NCBI GenBank assembly: GCA_012513515.1
Contig: JAAZCA010000003.1
Location: forward strand, 9,904-73,903
Direction: 5' to 3'
Length of the DNA: 64,000 nt
Source of the DNA: Myxococcales bacterium
GTDB lineage: Bacteria; UBA10199; 2-02-FULL-44-16; JAAZCA01
Under the pieces are notes generated by a model, which saw only the letters and a list, made by a program, of their open reading frames with translations, made no database searches and was not told the DNA's origin. The translations under genes were made by a program, and so were the position numbers. Numbering within the stretch: position 1 is the first letter of the stretch; each line of letters opens with the position of its first letter. Positions 1-9,727 of this stretch are shown in pieces.

Positions 1-1548
1 GTTGGGTACGGAAAAACAGAGGTGGCGATGAGGGCAGCATATCGCGCTATAGCCGCCGACAAACAGGTTGCCATACTCGTTCCGACGACAGTTTTAGCGC
101 TCCAGCATTATGAAAATTTCCTGAAGCGCTTCGCCGGCACTCCAGCCTCAATAGGGATGCTCTCCCGCTTTCGCAGCAAAACGGATATCAAAAATACGCT
201 GGAAAAACTAAAAACCGGTGCGATCGACATAGCGATAGGAACGCACAGGATCCTACAGGATGACGTTCGTTTCAAGAACCTAGGTCTCCTCATAATCGAC
301 GAGGAACACAGATTTGGCGTGAAGCATAAAGAAAGAATCAAACAGATGAAATCCACGGTCGATGTCTTTTCCATGACGGCCACCCCGATTCCCAGGACGC
401 TCAACATGTCGCTCATGGGAATCCGCGACATAAGCGTGATCAATACTCCGCCGGTGGACAGACAGGCGGTAGCAACTTACGTCACCCGCTTCGACGAGGC
501 AGTGATTCGTCAGGCTATACTGAAAGAGCTTGCACGCGGCGGACAGATCTTTTTCGTGCATAACAGAGTTGAAACAATCGGATCGATGTTCGACAGGCTG
601 AAAGGAATCATCCCGGAGGCTAAGATACTGCTCGGGCATGGCAAGATGCGCGAAGGAGCTCTCGAAAAGGTGATGATAGATTTTTTGGGAAAACGCGCCG
701 ACGTGCTTTTGTGCACGACGATAATCGAATCAGGTCTCGACATCCCGAACGCGAACACCATAATAGTGGACAGGGCCGACACCTTCGGCCTGGCCCAATT
801 GTACCAGCTCCGTGGCAGAGTCGGGCGTTCAAATATCAAAGCGTTCGCCTATCTCCTGACGCCTGACTCGAAGGAGATCACCCCCATAGCAAAAAAAAGG
901 CTCTCCGTACTCAAACGATTCACCGAACTCGGCAGCGGATTTCAGATAGCGATGCACGACCTGGAGTTCAGGGGGGCCGGCAACATCCTCGGCAGCGCGC
1001 AGTCCGGCCATATAAACGCGATCGGATACGAGCTCTATGTAAAACTTCTCGACAGAACGGTAAGAAAACTCAAGGGTGCGGCCGTCGAGGAAGAGATCAA
1101 CCCGGAGCTAAACCTCAAGGTAAGCGCATTCCTCCCGGAGGACTACGTGCCGGACACCTCCGCCAGAGTAGAACTCTACAGGCGACTTGCCAGCCGCGAA
1201 GAAACCGCGGATCTCGAAGCCATGGCCGGGGAAATTTCCGACCGCTTCGGCACCCTGCCGAAGGAAGCGATCAATCTTCTCTCCATGATGGAAATAAAGA
1301 TCATGGCCACCAAGCTCAAGATACGCCAGATCAATTTCGACGGAACCCAGTTTTCCTGCCAGTTCGACCAATCCACCCCCATTGACATAGAAAAGTTGCT
1401 GAAGGAACTGTCATCCGGCAAGGTCGGCTACAGGATCTACCCCCCGGACAAGCTTTTGATCGTAGCAGGTAACGTAGAGGGAGATGAAGAGGTGCTTTCG
1501 GCCGCGAAAAACTCCTTGAGCGCTCTATTTTCCTATGTTAGCCACTAG
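1..1548 (+). CDS. mfd: Transcription-repair coupling factor Mfd, C-terminal part (cut by window edge)
   Basis: Mfd is the superfamily-2 translocase that displaces RNA polymerase stalled at lesions and recruits UvrA. The reading frame is open from base 1, so the protein begins upstream. What remains starts in the Walker A motif (VGYGKTEVA). It then has the DEEH box (IIDEEHRFGVKHKE; most Mfd proteins have DEEQ), motif III TATPIPRTL with the following TRG region, ESGLDIPNANT (motif V) and QLRGRVGRS (motif VI). The C-terminal TRCF domain follows, and the gene ends with TAG at 1546-1548. The UvrB-homology and RNA-polymerase-interaction domains are not in view. The next gene starts 4 bases after the stop, so this is probably the head of an operon with the two isomerase genes. 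Family assignment is secure. Confidence 0.95.
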   Translation, partial: VGYGKTEVAMRAAYRAIAADKQVAILVPTTVLALQHYENFLKRFAGTPASIGMLSRFRSKTDIKNTLEKLKTGAIDIAIGTHRILQDDVRFKNLGLLIIDEEHRFGVKHKERIKQMKSTVDVFSMTATPIPRTLNMSLMGIRDISVINTPPVDRQAVATYVTRFDEAVIRQAILKELARGGQIFFVHNRVETIGSMFDRLKGIIPEAKILLGHGKMREGALEKVMIDFLGKRADVLLCTTIIESGLDIPNANTIIVDRADTFGLAQLYQLRGRVGRSNIKAFAYLLTPDSKEITPIAKKRLSVLKRFTELGSGFQIAMHDLEFRGAGNILGSAQSGHINAIGYELYVKLLDRTVRKLKGAAVEEEINPELNLKVSAFLPEDYVPDTSARVELYRRLASREETADLEAMAGEISDRFGTLPKEAINLLSMMEIKIMATKLKIRQINFDGTQFSCQFDQSTPIDIEKLLKELSSGKVGYRIYPPDKLLIVAGNVEGDEEVLSAAKNSLSALFSYVSH

Positions 1549-1552
1549 CCCC

Positions 1553-2506
1553 ATGCGCACAAAATCGATCTTGCCTGTCGTAATACTCATCCTGGCCGCC
1601 GCACTTGGATGCTCCGAAAAACCGGCCGAAAAAATCGTCGCCACGGTGGGATCGATGACTATCGGAGAATCGCGCCTGCGCGAGGAGATAGCATTCGAAG
1701 GCTCCAAATACGATCCCGAAATGATCTCGACCAAGGTGAATTTCGAACAACTGAAGGCTCAGGCATTGGAGAAGCTGATTCAAGAGGCCATGCTCTTAAA
1801 TGAGGCGATAAAACTCGACATATCGGCAACATCCGATGAACTGAAAAAAGAGGAATCCTTGCAAAGGGGTTCACTCACAGATGACGAGATAAGTGAAGCC
1901 CTCAAGGAAAAAGGTCTGAACATAGATCGTTGGAGGGAGATACAGAAAAAAAGGATAATCATGACTAAGCTGATCCAGAGCGAAGTTCTGGACAAGGTCC
2001 CCGTCTTGGACGCCGATATCGAGAGTTACTACAACGATAATATACATCAGTTCAGCCTACCGACGCATTTTCATGCCAAACAGATCATCGTCGATAGCCG
2101 CGAACTCGCGGAGGAGATATTGGCGAAGCTTAAGAAGGGGGGGGATTTCGCTGAGCTGGCGAAAAAACACTCCTTAAGCCCCGATGGAAAGAACGGCGGC
2201 GACCTCGGGTTCTTCAACGCCCAGAGCTATCCACCGGTATTTTCCGAAATATGCCACAAGCTGAAGCCCGGGGAGATAAGCGACGTAGTGGAAACCGACT
2301 ATGGATACCAGATATTCCAACTGATCGATTCGCGCCCGGCAAGGCAGGAGAGCCTCTCTGAAGCCAAGCCCTACATAAAGAACCTGCTCGCGGAAGAAAA
2401 ATCCGCCGACATATTCAAAAAGTGGTTTGACGATTTGAGAGCCAAGACGGAGATATCTGTGAACGAAAAAGCACTTGCGGAGGTACTTCTTGAAGAGAAA
2501 AAATAA
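1553..2506 (+). CDS. Parvulin-type peptidyl-prolyl isomerase lipoprotein
   Basis: A lipoprotein of about 317 residues. From ATG 1553 it begins MRTKSILPVV with the lipobox LAAALGC (Cys20), so it should be lipidated and face the periplasm. An in-frame ATG at 1535 lies inside mfd and only adds six residues ahead of a good signal peptide, so 1553 is preferred. A SurA-N-like helical region occupies the first half. A parvulin (PpiC/rotamase) domain follows at about residues 165-260, with the typical HAKQIIV strand, GGDFAELAKKHS and GGDLGFF segments. It likely folds outer-membrane or secreted proteins together with the next gene, which it overlaps by 17 bases. It may be PrsA-like; which clients it serves cannot be seen. 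Confidence 0.9.
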   Translation: MRTKSILPVVILILAAALGCSEKPAEKIVATVGSMTIGESRLREEIAFEGSKYDPEMISTKVNFEQLKAQALEKLIQEAMLLNEAIKLDISATSDELKKEESLQRGSLTDDEISEALKEKGLNIDRWREIQKKRIIMTKLIQSEVLDKVPVLDADIESYYNDNIHQFSLPTHFHAKQIIVDSRELAEEILAKLKKGGDFAELAKKHSLSPDGKNGGDLGFFNAQSYPPVFSEICHKLKPGEISDVVETDYGYQIFQLIDSRPARQESLSEAKPYIKNLLAEEKSADIFKKWFDDLRAKTEISVNEKALAEVLLEEKK

Positions 2507-3461
2507 ATTCGCGTGCGCGCTGATCCTAGTGACGCTTTTTGCCGCAGCATCAGCCTCGGCAGGAATGGAATCCGGAAAAAGCACCGGCGGCAAACGCATC
2601 AGCGGAATAGCAGCCATAGTCAACGACAACATCGTAACCGAGACCGAGGTAGAAAAGGCGATCAGGATGTTGAAGGGCCCAGCCCTGGTAGGCGATTCTG
2701 ACGCCAGGCGAGATGTCATAAACAGACTCGTCGACGACATGCTCTTCGATCAGCTCGTCTCCGCCGCGAAGATAGAGATCTCCGACGACGATCTCGCGCG
2801 CGCCATCGCAGGCATCCTGCAGGAAAACAGAATCTCGCTCGACCAACTCAGAAATGAACTCGCTGGAAAGGGGATGACTTACGACGATTACAAAGCTAGC
2901 ATCTCCAAGGAGATCAGGAGGGTCAAGTACGTAAACCAGGTGATAGGACCACAGGTCAAGATAACCGACCAGGACCTCCGCGACTACTACCAGAAAAATC
3001 AGGAGCAGTTCCGCGGAACGCACAGCGCGCATATCGCTGAGATAGTTCTGCCGCTGGATGAAATCACCTCACAGGCGGAATTCAATTCCCTGCGCGATCT
3101 TGCGCTTTCAATATCGTCGAAAGGCAAAAAAGGAGGGGCCTTCGAACAGCTCGCCCAAAAGCATTCCAAGGGGCCCAATCCGGAAAAAGGCGGAGACCTG
3201 GGAATGATCGATCTTTCAACTCTTCCTGCGGAAGTCTCTTCGACGGTCAGGAGGATGAAGATAGGTGACGTGTCGAGCCCAATACTGTCGGGCAACGCCA
3301 TAGTCGTAGTGAAACTCATCTCGCTGCCTGAAATTTCCGCCGCGGATTTCGACAGGCTGCGCGACAAGATCTACGAAGCGCTCTACGATGCAAAGATAGA
3401 CGAGACGATGGCAAGCTATCTCGCAAAGGAGAGGCAGAAGGCATTCATCGAAATCAGATGA
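2490..3461 (+). CDS. SurA-like periplasmic peptidyl-prolyl isomerase
   Basis: The start is taken as TTG 2490. A GGAGG at 2479-2483 sits six bases upstream and the product then begins with a normal signal peptide (KRKNKFACALILVTLFAAA, cleavage near ASASA). An upstream TTG at 2475 has no such site. It overlaps the previous gene by 17 bases, so translation is probably coupled. The mature protein has a SurA_N-type chaperone region (GIAAIVNDNIVTETEVEKA) and one parvulin domain at about residues 170-265 (HIAEIVLP, GPNPEKGGDLGMIDL). E. coli SurA has two parvulin domains; this one has one, as many deltaproteobacterial SurA homologs do. Expected role: outer-membrane protein assembly. Confidence 0.88.
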   Translation: MKRKNKFACALILVTLFAAASASAGMESGKSTGGKRISGIAAIVNDNIVTETEVEKAIRMLKGPALVGDSDARRDVINRLVDDMLFDQLVSAAKIEISDDDLARAIAGILQENRISLDQLRNELAGKGMTYDDYKASISKEIRRVKYVNQVIGPQVKITDQDLRDYYQKNQEQFRGTHSAHIAEIVLPLDEITSQAEFNSLRDLALSISSKGKKGGAFEQLAQKHSKGPNPEKGGDLGMIDLSTLPAEVSSTVRRMKIGDVSSPILSGNAIVVVKLISLPEISAADFDRLRDKIYEALYDAKIDETMASYLAKERQKAFIEIR

Positions 3462-3486
3462 TTTCTTCCGCCATTCGCACACCAAT

Positions 3487-4434
3487 ATGAACGACCTTAT
3501 AGGAATATCGACCGGCGATCCGGAAGGCATAGGCCCTGAAATAACGGCCGCGGCCCTGCTGGAACTTCCTCGCGAGATCTCGTCGAAGATCGTCCTCTTT
3601 GGAAAAAAATCCATTTTCGAAAAAGCATTCGACCTCATAGGCACAAAAATTCCCCGGGAAGTAGAAGTGCATGAATGCGTTGGAAAGGCGCTTAAGGACG
3701 CAGGCAGCATCGCACTGGCAGCGCTGGAATCCGCAGTTGATAGCGCCCTTTCAGGAAAAATCTCCGCACTGGTTACAGCTCCTGTCAACAAAGGCAGAGT
3801 AATCAGGATCGACCCGGGCTTCATCGGCCATACTGAATATCTCGCAAAACGCTGCGGCGTAAAAAACGCTACCATGATGTTCATCTCCGACCATGAAGAG
3901 AAGATGCGGATGTCTCTTGTCACAACCCACCTTCCGCTTTCGAAAGTTGCCGAAGAAATCGCTGCTGAAAAAATTCTAAAGACAATATCAATGACCTCAT
4001 CAGCGGTTTCGAAGATGGATGGAATCGCCACGCCAAAAATTGCGGTGTGCTCCCTCAATCCCCACGCCGGAGAATGCGGGCATTTCGGCAGTGATGAAGC
4101 GGAAAAAATAGCCCCGGCGATCGCCATGGCAAATGCAGGGGGTATGGATTGCAGCGGCCCCCACCCGGCCGACGCCATCTTCTCCCCCCTTTCACGAGTA
4201 AAATTCGACGCGGCAGTAGCTATGTACCACGACCAGGGAATGATCCCCGCAAAGATTCTCTCAAAGGGAAGATGCATCAACGTGACCCTCGGCCTCCCCT
4301 TCTTCAGGACATCCCCTGGACATGGCAGCGCAGATGACATAGCCTGGACAGGATCTGCGGACAAAACGCCTATGTTGGACGCGATAATCGCCGCCCACAA
4401 ACTTTCCCGAACTGACAAAAACACGGAGGATTAA
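3487..4434 (+). CDS. pdxA: 4-hydroxythreonine-4-phosphate dehydrogenase PdxA
   Basis: Cytoplasmic enzyme of pyridoxal-phosphate synthesis: NAD-dependent oxidation of 4-phosphohydroxy-L-threonine, which then condenses with deoxyxylulose 5-phosphate through PdxJ. At 315 residues it matches the family. The N-terminal STGDPEGIGPE, HTEYLA, NPHAGECGHFG, GPHPADAIF, YHDQGMIPAK and TLGLPFFRTSPGHG blocks include the metal-binding histidines. The start ATG 3487 has a weak ribosome site. Its stop is directly followed by the ATG of the next gene with no spacer. Confidence 0.95.
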   Translation: MNDLIGISTGDPEGIGPEITAAALLELPREISSKIVLFGKKSIFEKAFDLIGTKIPREVEVHECVGKALKDAGSIALAALESAVDSALSGKISALVTAPVNKGRVIRIDPGFIGHTEYLAKRCGVKNATMMFISDHEEKMRMSLVTTHLPLSKVAEEIAAEKILKTISMTSSAVSKMDGIATPKIAVCSLNPHAGECGHFGSDEAEKIAPAIAMANAGGMDCSGPHPADAIFSPLSRVKFDAAVAMYHDQGMIPAKILSKGRCINVTLGLPFFRTSPGHGSADDIAWTGSADKTPMLDAIIAAHKLSRTDKNTED

Positions 4435-5838
4435 ATGGCTATCAAGTTTGGTACCGACGGCTGGAGAGCAGTGGTAGACAAGGATTTCATACCCGAAAAC
4501 ATAAAGAAGGTTGCGCAGGCCTTCGCAGACCTGTATCCCGAGGTCGAAAATACCGGCAAACCTATAGCGATCGGATACGACAAGCGCAACCAGAGCCCGG
4601 AGGCTGCGCGGCTGGTCGCCGAGGTCCTTCTCGGAAACGGAATCAAGGTCATATTCAGCGACGATTTCTGCCCTACCCCGGCCGTCTCCTGGTACGTTAA
4701 AAACAGGGGCCTTACCGCTGGCATAATGGTGACGGCAAGCCATAATCCTCCAGCCTGGAACGGAATAAAATTCAAGGAAAGCTACGGCGGAGCGGCATCT
4801 GGAGAATACTGCACCCCTATAGAGGAGATGATTCTTAAAAACGACCAGATCGGCAGAAAGCCCAAGATGAAATCTATAAGGGGCAACCCCGACTTCTCCG
4901 AGTTCAGCCCATTCGGCGAATACATGAATTCCTTCAGACAATTCGTCGATATCGAAAAAATCAAGAAGAGCGGCTTCAAAATAATGTTCGATCCGCTCTA
5001 CGGGTCCGGCGGCGGGTACATGACGAAGCTTTTAGGCAGCATGATCACCGAAATCCACGGTGAAAGGGACGTAAAATTCGGCGGGCTGAATCCCGAGCCG
5101 ATCCCGCCGCATGCAAACGAGCTTATGGAGCGCGTGAAAGCCGGAGATTTCTCCTGCGGCATACTCACAGACGGAGACGCAGACAGGGCCGGAGCAGTGG
5201 ATGAAAACGGAAACTTCATCACGACGCACGAATTGTTTTCCCTACTCATACGCCACGTCGTCGAAAACAAAGGCTGGAAGGGAAAGATAATCAAATCGAT
5301 ATCCACCACCCAGATGATCGACAGGCTCGCAAAAAAATACGGCTTCGAAATAGGGATCACTCCGGTCGGATTCAAATACATAAGCCCTGCGATGAAGGAC
5401 CCTTCGGTTCTCATCGGCGGCGAGGAGAGCGGAGGCTTCGGATTCCCGCGCCACATCCCGGAACGCGACGGAGTTTTTTCCGACCTCCTGCTACTTGAAT
5501 ACATGGCCAATGACAACAAGACCCTTGGCGAACTCGTCTATGATCTGCAGAAAAAATTCGGCCCGACCAAATACAGGAGGATGGACCACCACCTCGACCA
5601 GGACACCATCCAGAGGGTCAGGGAGAAGATGAACACGCTCGACATACCGTCAGTGTGCGGTAAAAAACTCGTTCACCATGAGACTATGGACGGACACCAT
5701 TTTCTGTTTGATGACGATTCCTGGCTTCTCTTCAGGGCATCTGGAACGGAGCCCTTGATACGAATCTACGCCGAGGCGCCCAGCATGGACCAGGTGGAAG
5801 AGATGCTCGCTGAAGGCAAAAAGAGAGTGGGGCTCTAG
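4435..5838 (+). CDS. Phosphoglucomutase/phosphomannomutase (alpha-D-phosphohexomutase)
   Basis: 467-residue phosphohexomutase that interconverts sugar 1- and 6-phosphates. The phosphoserine loop is [11 protein letters not shown] (Ser102), the metal loop is TDGDADR, the sugar-specificity loop is GGEESGGF and the phosphate-binding loop is [10 protein letters not shown]. The family cannot be resolved to glucose, mannose or glucosamine by eye. It is not obviously GlmM, whose active loop differs (ISASHNP). The start ATG follows the pdxA stop directly, and a GGAGGA lies inside the pdxA end at 4424-4429, so the two are co-translated. Confidence 0.92.
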   Translation: MAIKFGTDGWRAVVDKDFIPENIKKVAQAFADLYPEVENTGKPIAIGYDKRNQSPEAARLVAEVLLGNGIKVIFSDDFCPTPAVSWYVKNRGLTAGIMVTASHNPPAWNGIKFKESYGGAASGEYCTPIEEMILKNDQIGRKPKMKSIRGNPDFSEFSPFGEYMNSFRQFVDIEKIKKSGFKIMFDPLYGSGGGYMTKLLGSMITEIHGERDVKFGGLNPEPIPPHANELMERVKAGDFSCGILTDGDADRAGAVDENGNFITTHELFSLLIRHVVENKGWKGKIIKSISTTQMIDRLAKKYGFEIGITPVGFKYISPAMKDPSVLIGGEESGGFGFPRHIPERDGVFSDLLLLEYMANDNKTLGELVYDLQKKFGPTKYRRMDHHLDQDTIQRVREKMNTLDIPSVCGKKLVHHETMDGHHFLFDDDSWLLFRASGTEPLIRIYAEAPSMDQVEEMLAEGKKRVGL

Positions 5839-5849
5839 AGGCGGGGCTG

Positions 5850-8693
5850 ATGCCATACGAAGAAATAATCGTCCGCGGCGCGCGGACGCACAATCTGAAA
5901 AACATCGACATAACGATTCCGAAAAATAAGCTCGTAGTCATAACCGGGCTCTCGGGTTCGGGAAAGTCGTCGCTCGCTTTCGACACGATCTACGCCGAGG
6001 GGCAGCGAAGATACGTGGAATCTCTGTCGGCTTATGCCAGGCAGTTCCTGACGCAGATGGATAAGCCCGACGTCGACTCGATAGAAGGGCTCTCCCCCGC
6101 AATATCCATAGAACAGAGAAATGCCAGCAAAAACCCCCGCTCGACCGTCGGCACATCTACGGAGATATACGACTATCTGCGGCTTCTCTTCGCCCGCGTG
6201 GGGAAGCCCCACTGTCCTTCCTGCAAAAGGCCCATCTCGGGGCAGACTATATCGCAGATGGTGGACCACATACTCGGAATGCCGGAGGGAACGAAGTTCG
6301 CGATCCTGTCCCCTATCATCTCGGGCAGGAAGGGCGAGCACGCAAAGGAACTCGCCTCGCTCGCAAAACAGGGGTTCATAAGGGCGAGAATAGACGGCGA
6401 AACCGTCGAGCTCTCCGATTCTCCGAAACTCGACAAGAAGAAAAAACACGACATCGACCTGTTCGTCGACAGGCTCGAGGTCAAGCCCTCCATCAAATCG
6501 CGGCTCGCCGACTCGCTTGAGACGGCGCTCAAGTTCGGAAACGGAATCGTCCGCATCCTGCACGGAAAAGAGGAAACTCTGCTCTCCGAAAAAAATTCCT
6601 GCGCGTACTGCGACGTCAGCATGCCGGAGATAACGCCCCAGCTGTTCAGCTTCAACAGTCCCAAGGGTGCGTGTCCGGACTGCGACGGCCTCGGCAGCCG
6701 GAGATATTTCGACCCGGACCTCATCGTTCCGAACAGGAACCTGTCTCTGCGCGACGAGGCGGTCCTGCCCTGGCAGAGGATGAAAGCCACCGACAGAATC
6801 GAGCTGGCTTCGGCCCTTGCGCGCCATTACGGATTCGACATATACACCCCCTTCGGAGAGCTCCCGGAAAAAGTTCAGGAAGTCATATTTCACGGCTCGG
6901 GCGATGAAAAAATAAAGTTCTCCTACGACACCGGCGACGACAAAAAACACGTCTTCAAGGCCCCCTTCGAAGGGGTCATACCGTCGCTGGAAAAAAAGCT
7001 TCGCGAAGCGGCGACCCTATCCGCGCAGGAATACGCGGAACAGTTCATGAACATGAGGCACTGCCCCACCTGCAACGGAACCCGCCTCAGAAAAGAGGCC
7101 CTCTCCGTTCTTTTCGACGGCAGGAACATCAGCGAAGTCGTCGCGATGCCGGTCGGCGAATGCGCAAAATTTTTCCGGTCCGTGCGCCTCGGGAAAAAGG
7201 ACGCTGAAATAGCCAAAAAGCTCATGAGCGAGATCATCGAGCGCCTCTCATTCCTCATAGACGTCGGGCTCGACTACATCACGCTGGAGCGTTCGAGCAT
7301 GACCCTCGCCGGCGGAGAGGATCAGCGCATACGCCTGGCGACGCAGATAGGCTCGGCGCTCACGGGAGTTCTCTACGTTCTCGACGAGCCGTCCATCGGC
7401 CTCCACCAGAGGGACAACGACAGGCTGATCTCCACGCTCAAAAAACTCCGGGACATAGGCAACACGGTTCTCGTCGTGGAGCACGACCGGGACATGATGC
7501 TCGAAGCCGACCATATAATCGACATGGGCCCCGGCGCGGGGATGAACGGCGGGAAAATAATCGCCACGGGCTCTCCGGCCATGGTGATGAAAAATCCAAA
7601 ATCTCTCACAGGGCAGTACCTGGCCGGCAAGATATCCCTTGAAAACCGCGGCGCGCGAAGATCCCCTTCCGAAGCGGCCATAAAGATCACCGGCGCGAAG
7701 GAACACAACCTGAAAAACGTAGACGTAAAAATTCCTCTCGGACTTTTTACGGCGGTCACCGGCGTATCCGGCTCGGGCAAATCGACGCTTATAAACGACA
7801 CCCTGTATGCGGGGCTCATGCAGAGAATATTCAAGTCCAAGATGCCCGCGGGGGCCGTCGATGAAATAACCGGCCACCAGCAGATAGCCCGCGTCATCAA
7901 CATAGATCAAACCCCAATCGGGCGCACTCCGAGGTCGAATCCGGCCACTTACACTGGGATTTTCACCCACATCCGCGACCTTTACGCGGAGCTGCCCGAC
8001 TCCAAATCCAGGGGATACAAGCCCGGGCGTTTTTCCTTCAACGTCAAAGGCGGAAGGTGCGAAGCCTGCGAAGGGGACGGCATCATCAAGATAGAGATGC
8101 ACTTCCTTCCGGACGTCTATGTGGAATGCGAAGTCTGCCGGGGGATGCGCTTCAACAGGGAAACTCTCGAAGTGAAGTACAAGGGGGCGTCGATAGCCGA
8201 CGTGCTTCGCATGACTATAAACCAGGCCCACTCCTTCTTCGAAAACATTCCGCAGATACGCCACAAGCTGGAAACCCTGATCGATGTCGGGCTCGGATAC
8301 ATCGAGCTCGGCCAGTCTGCGACGACTCTGTCCGGCGGAGAAGCCCAGCGCATAAAGTTATCAAGAGAACTATCGAAGCGCTCCTCCCCGATACAAGCCG
8401 AGGGAGGCGTCGGAAAAACTCTCTACATACTCGACGAGCCCACCACCGGACTTCATTTCGACGACGTGATGAAGCTGCTGGACGTGCTGGACAAACTCGT
8501 CGCCGCAGGCAACACGATCGTGGTGATAGAGCATAACCTTGACGTAATAAAGTTCGCGGATTACTGTATCGACTTGGGGCCTGCGGGGGGCGCTAGGGGA
8601 GGCGAAATAGTCGCCGTAGGCACTCCCGAGGAAATCGCGAAAAACCCCAGATCACACACAGGAAGATACCTCAGAGAGGTATTAGGAGAGTGA
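5850..8693 (+). CDS. uvrA: Excinuclease ABC subunit UvrA
   Basis: Damage-recognition ATPase of nucleotide excision repair, 947 residues, as usual. First ATPase: GLSGSGKSS Walker A near residue 37, with the insertion and UvrB-binding domains after it. The zinc modules are CPSC...CPDC and later CPTC and CEAC...CEVC pairs. Second ATPase: GVSGSGKST Walker A, then [12 protein letters not shown] signature and [10 protein letters not shown] Walker B. The first ABC signature reads [12 protein letters not shown] instead of the near-invariant [12 protein letters not shown] (see findings). The stop TGA overlaps a GTG that could begin the next gene. Confidence 0.97.
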   Translation: MPYEEIIVRGARTHNLKNIDITIPKNKLVVITGLSGSGKSSLAFDTIYAEGQRRYVESLSAYARQFLTQMDKPDVDSIEGLSPAISIEQRNASKNPRSTVGTSTEIYDYLRLLFARVGKPHCPSCKRPISGQTISQMVDHILGMPEGTKFAILSPIISGRKGEHAKELASLAKQGFIRARIDGETVELSDSPKLDKKKKHDIDLFVDRLEVKPSIKSRLADSLETALKFGNGIVRILHGKEETLLSEKNSCAYCDVSMPEITPQLFSFNSPKGACPDCDGLGSRRYFDPDLIVPNRNLSLRDEAVLPWQRMKATDRIELASALARHYGFDIYTPFGELPEKVQEVIFHGSGDEKIKFSYDTGDDKKHVFKAPFEGVIPSLEKKLREAATLSAQEYAEQFMNMRHCPTCNGTRLRKEALSVLFDGRNISEVVAMPVGECAKFFRSVRLGKKDAEIAKKLMSEIIERLSFLIDVGLDYITLERSSMTLAGGEDQRIRLATQIGSALTGVLYVLDEPSIGLHQRDNDRLISTLKKLRDIGNTVLVVEHDRDMMLEADHIIDMGPGAGMNGGKIIATGSPAMVMKNPKSLTGQYLAGKISLENRGARRSPSEAAIKITGAKEHNLKNVDVKIPLGLFTAVTGVSGSGKSTLINDTLYAGLMQRIFKSKMPAGAVDEITGHQQIARVINIDQTPIGRTPRSNPATYTGIFTHIRDLYAELPDSKSRGYKPGRFSFNVKGGRCEACEGDGIIKIEMHFLPDVYVECEVCRGMRFNRETLEVKYKGASIADVLRMTINQAHSFFENIPQIRHKLETLIDVGLGYIELGQSATTLSGGEAQRIKLSRELSKRSSPIQAEGGVGKTLYILDEPTTGLHFDDVMKLLDVLDKLVAAGNTIVVIEHNLDVIKFADYCIDLGPAGGARGGEIVAVGTPEEIAKNPRSHTGRYLREVLGE

Positions 8694-8695
8694 CC

Positions 8696-9727
8696 ATGAA
8701 AAATTCGAAGGCTCTCGCAGCACTCGCAGTTCTGGCAATTACTCTCGTATTTCCATTTTCACAGGCTGATGCCGAAAGCAGGCAGATTAGCGCCCAAGGC
8801 GTTCTTCTCGACGGAACGCCGATATCGATGACAATCATCGCCGATGAATCGATGCGGGAATCTGCGGAAAGCGCCGTCTCGGACGCCATCTCCAGGATAT
8901 CCTCTGTCGACCTCCAGCTGTTCTCGGCAGACGGCATCCAGGACAAGATAAACTCGCTTGGCAAATCGCAAAAACTCGAACTTCCGTTTGAAATTTTCGA
9001 CATGATATCCAAGTCTGTCGAACTCTCAGCCCTCACCAAGGGATGGTTCGACATCGCAGCCCCCTCAAAGAAGGAGATGTTCATAAATCGCGATTGGAGG
9101 CGTATCGTTCTCGATGACAGCTCCAGATCGATGTCTTTCAAAAGCGACGGGATGCAGCTCGATCTCTCTAAAATTTCCAAAGGTTACTATGCGGACATGG
9201 CGATCGGTGAAGCCTCGAAGGCCGGGTTCTCGGATGCCATGGTGGAAATCGGCTCCGTGCAGAGAAACATCGGACATGATATCTTCACTCCATGGAAAGT
9301 CGACATCGGTTTCGGCGGCACCTCCGGCAATTTCGCGCACAGGGCGGCCAGCTATAAAATCAGGAACATCGCCTCGGCGACGGTCGGCGAAAACAGCCTT
9401 GGCTCCGGCCTGATAGACGGCAGGAGCAAGCTCCCCGTCGCTCAGGGGAAGATGAGAAGCGTGACGATCCTCTCGCAAAGCGCGGTCAGGGCAACGGCCT
9501 ATGCGCTTGCCGCTTACGCCGTGGGGCCAAAGTACGCAATGCACTTCGTCAACAGGCATCCCGACGCAAAAGTTATCATCGTGGACAAGTCGGGACAGAT
9601 CGCCTCCTCCGAAGGGCTCAACACCGGATCGACAAACCTTGTAAATAGGTGGCAGACGGAAAACACAAACGATGGCGGACCGAATGACCTCAAGAAAAAG
9701 GAACAGGAAGAAAACAGCGATCTGTAG
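8696..9727 (+). CDS. Secreted ApbE-fold protein, catalytically degenerate (paralog 1)
   Basis: The start is taken as ATG 8696, with AGGAG at 8684-8688; the GTG at 8690 overlapping the uvrA stop would add two residues. A signal peptide (LAALAVLAITLVFPFSQADA) is followed by an ApbE (FAD:protein FMN transferase)-like domain. Recognisable landmarks are KGWFDIAAP, LDLSKISKGYYADMA and AVGPKYAM. The residues that make ApbE active are changed. The SHIIDPRTG block reads SGLIDGRSK, and the Mg-binding Asp and Thr of the ADALATAL helix are replaced (RATAYALA). It therefore probably binds a flavin, nucleotide or protein without transferring FMN. It overlaps a second protein of the same kind by 56 bases. 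Fold assignment is fairly sure; function is unknown. Confidence 0.75.
   Translation: MKNSKALAALAVLAITLVFPFSQADAESRQISAQGVLLDGTPISMTIIADESMRESAESAVSDAISRISSVDLQLFSADGIQDKINSLGKSQKLELPFEIFDMISKSVELSALTKGWFDIAAPSKKEMFINRDWRRIVLDDSSRSMSFKSDGMQLDLSKISKGYYADMAIGEASKAGFSDAMVEIGSVQRNIGHDIFTPWKVDIGFGGTSGNFAHRAASYKIRNIASATVGENSLGSGLIDGRSKLPVAQGKMRSVTILSQSAVRATAYALAAYAVGPKYAMHFVNRHPDAKVIIVDKSGQIASSEGLNTGSTNLVNRWQTENTNDGGPNDLKKKEQEENSDL

Noticed and set aside
3216-4424. 402-codon minus-strand open frame opposite pdxA
   Set aside because: pdxA matches its family over its whole length; the antisense frame is a by-product of codon bias.
5835-6950. 371-codon minus-strand open frame opposite uvrA
   Set aside because: UvrA motifs occupy the plus strand throughout; high-GC third positions produce antisense frames.
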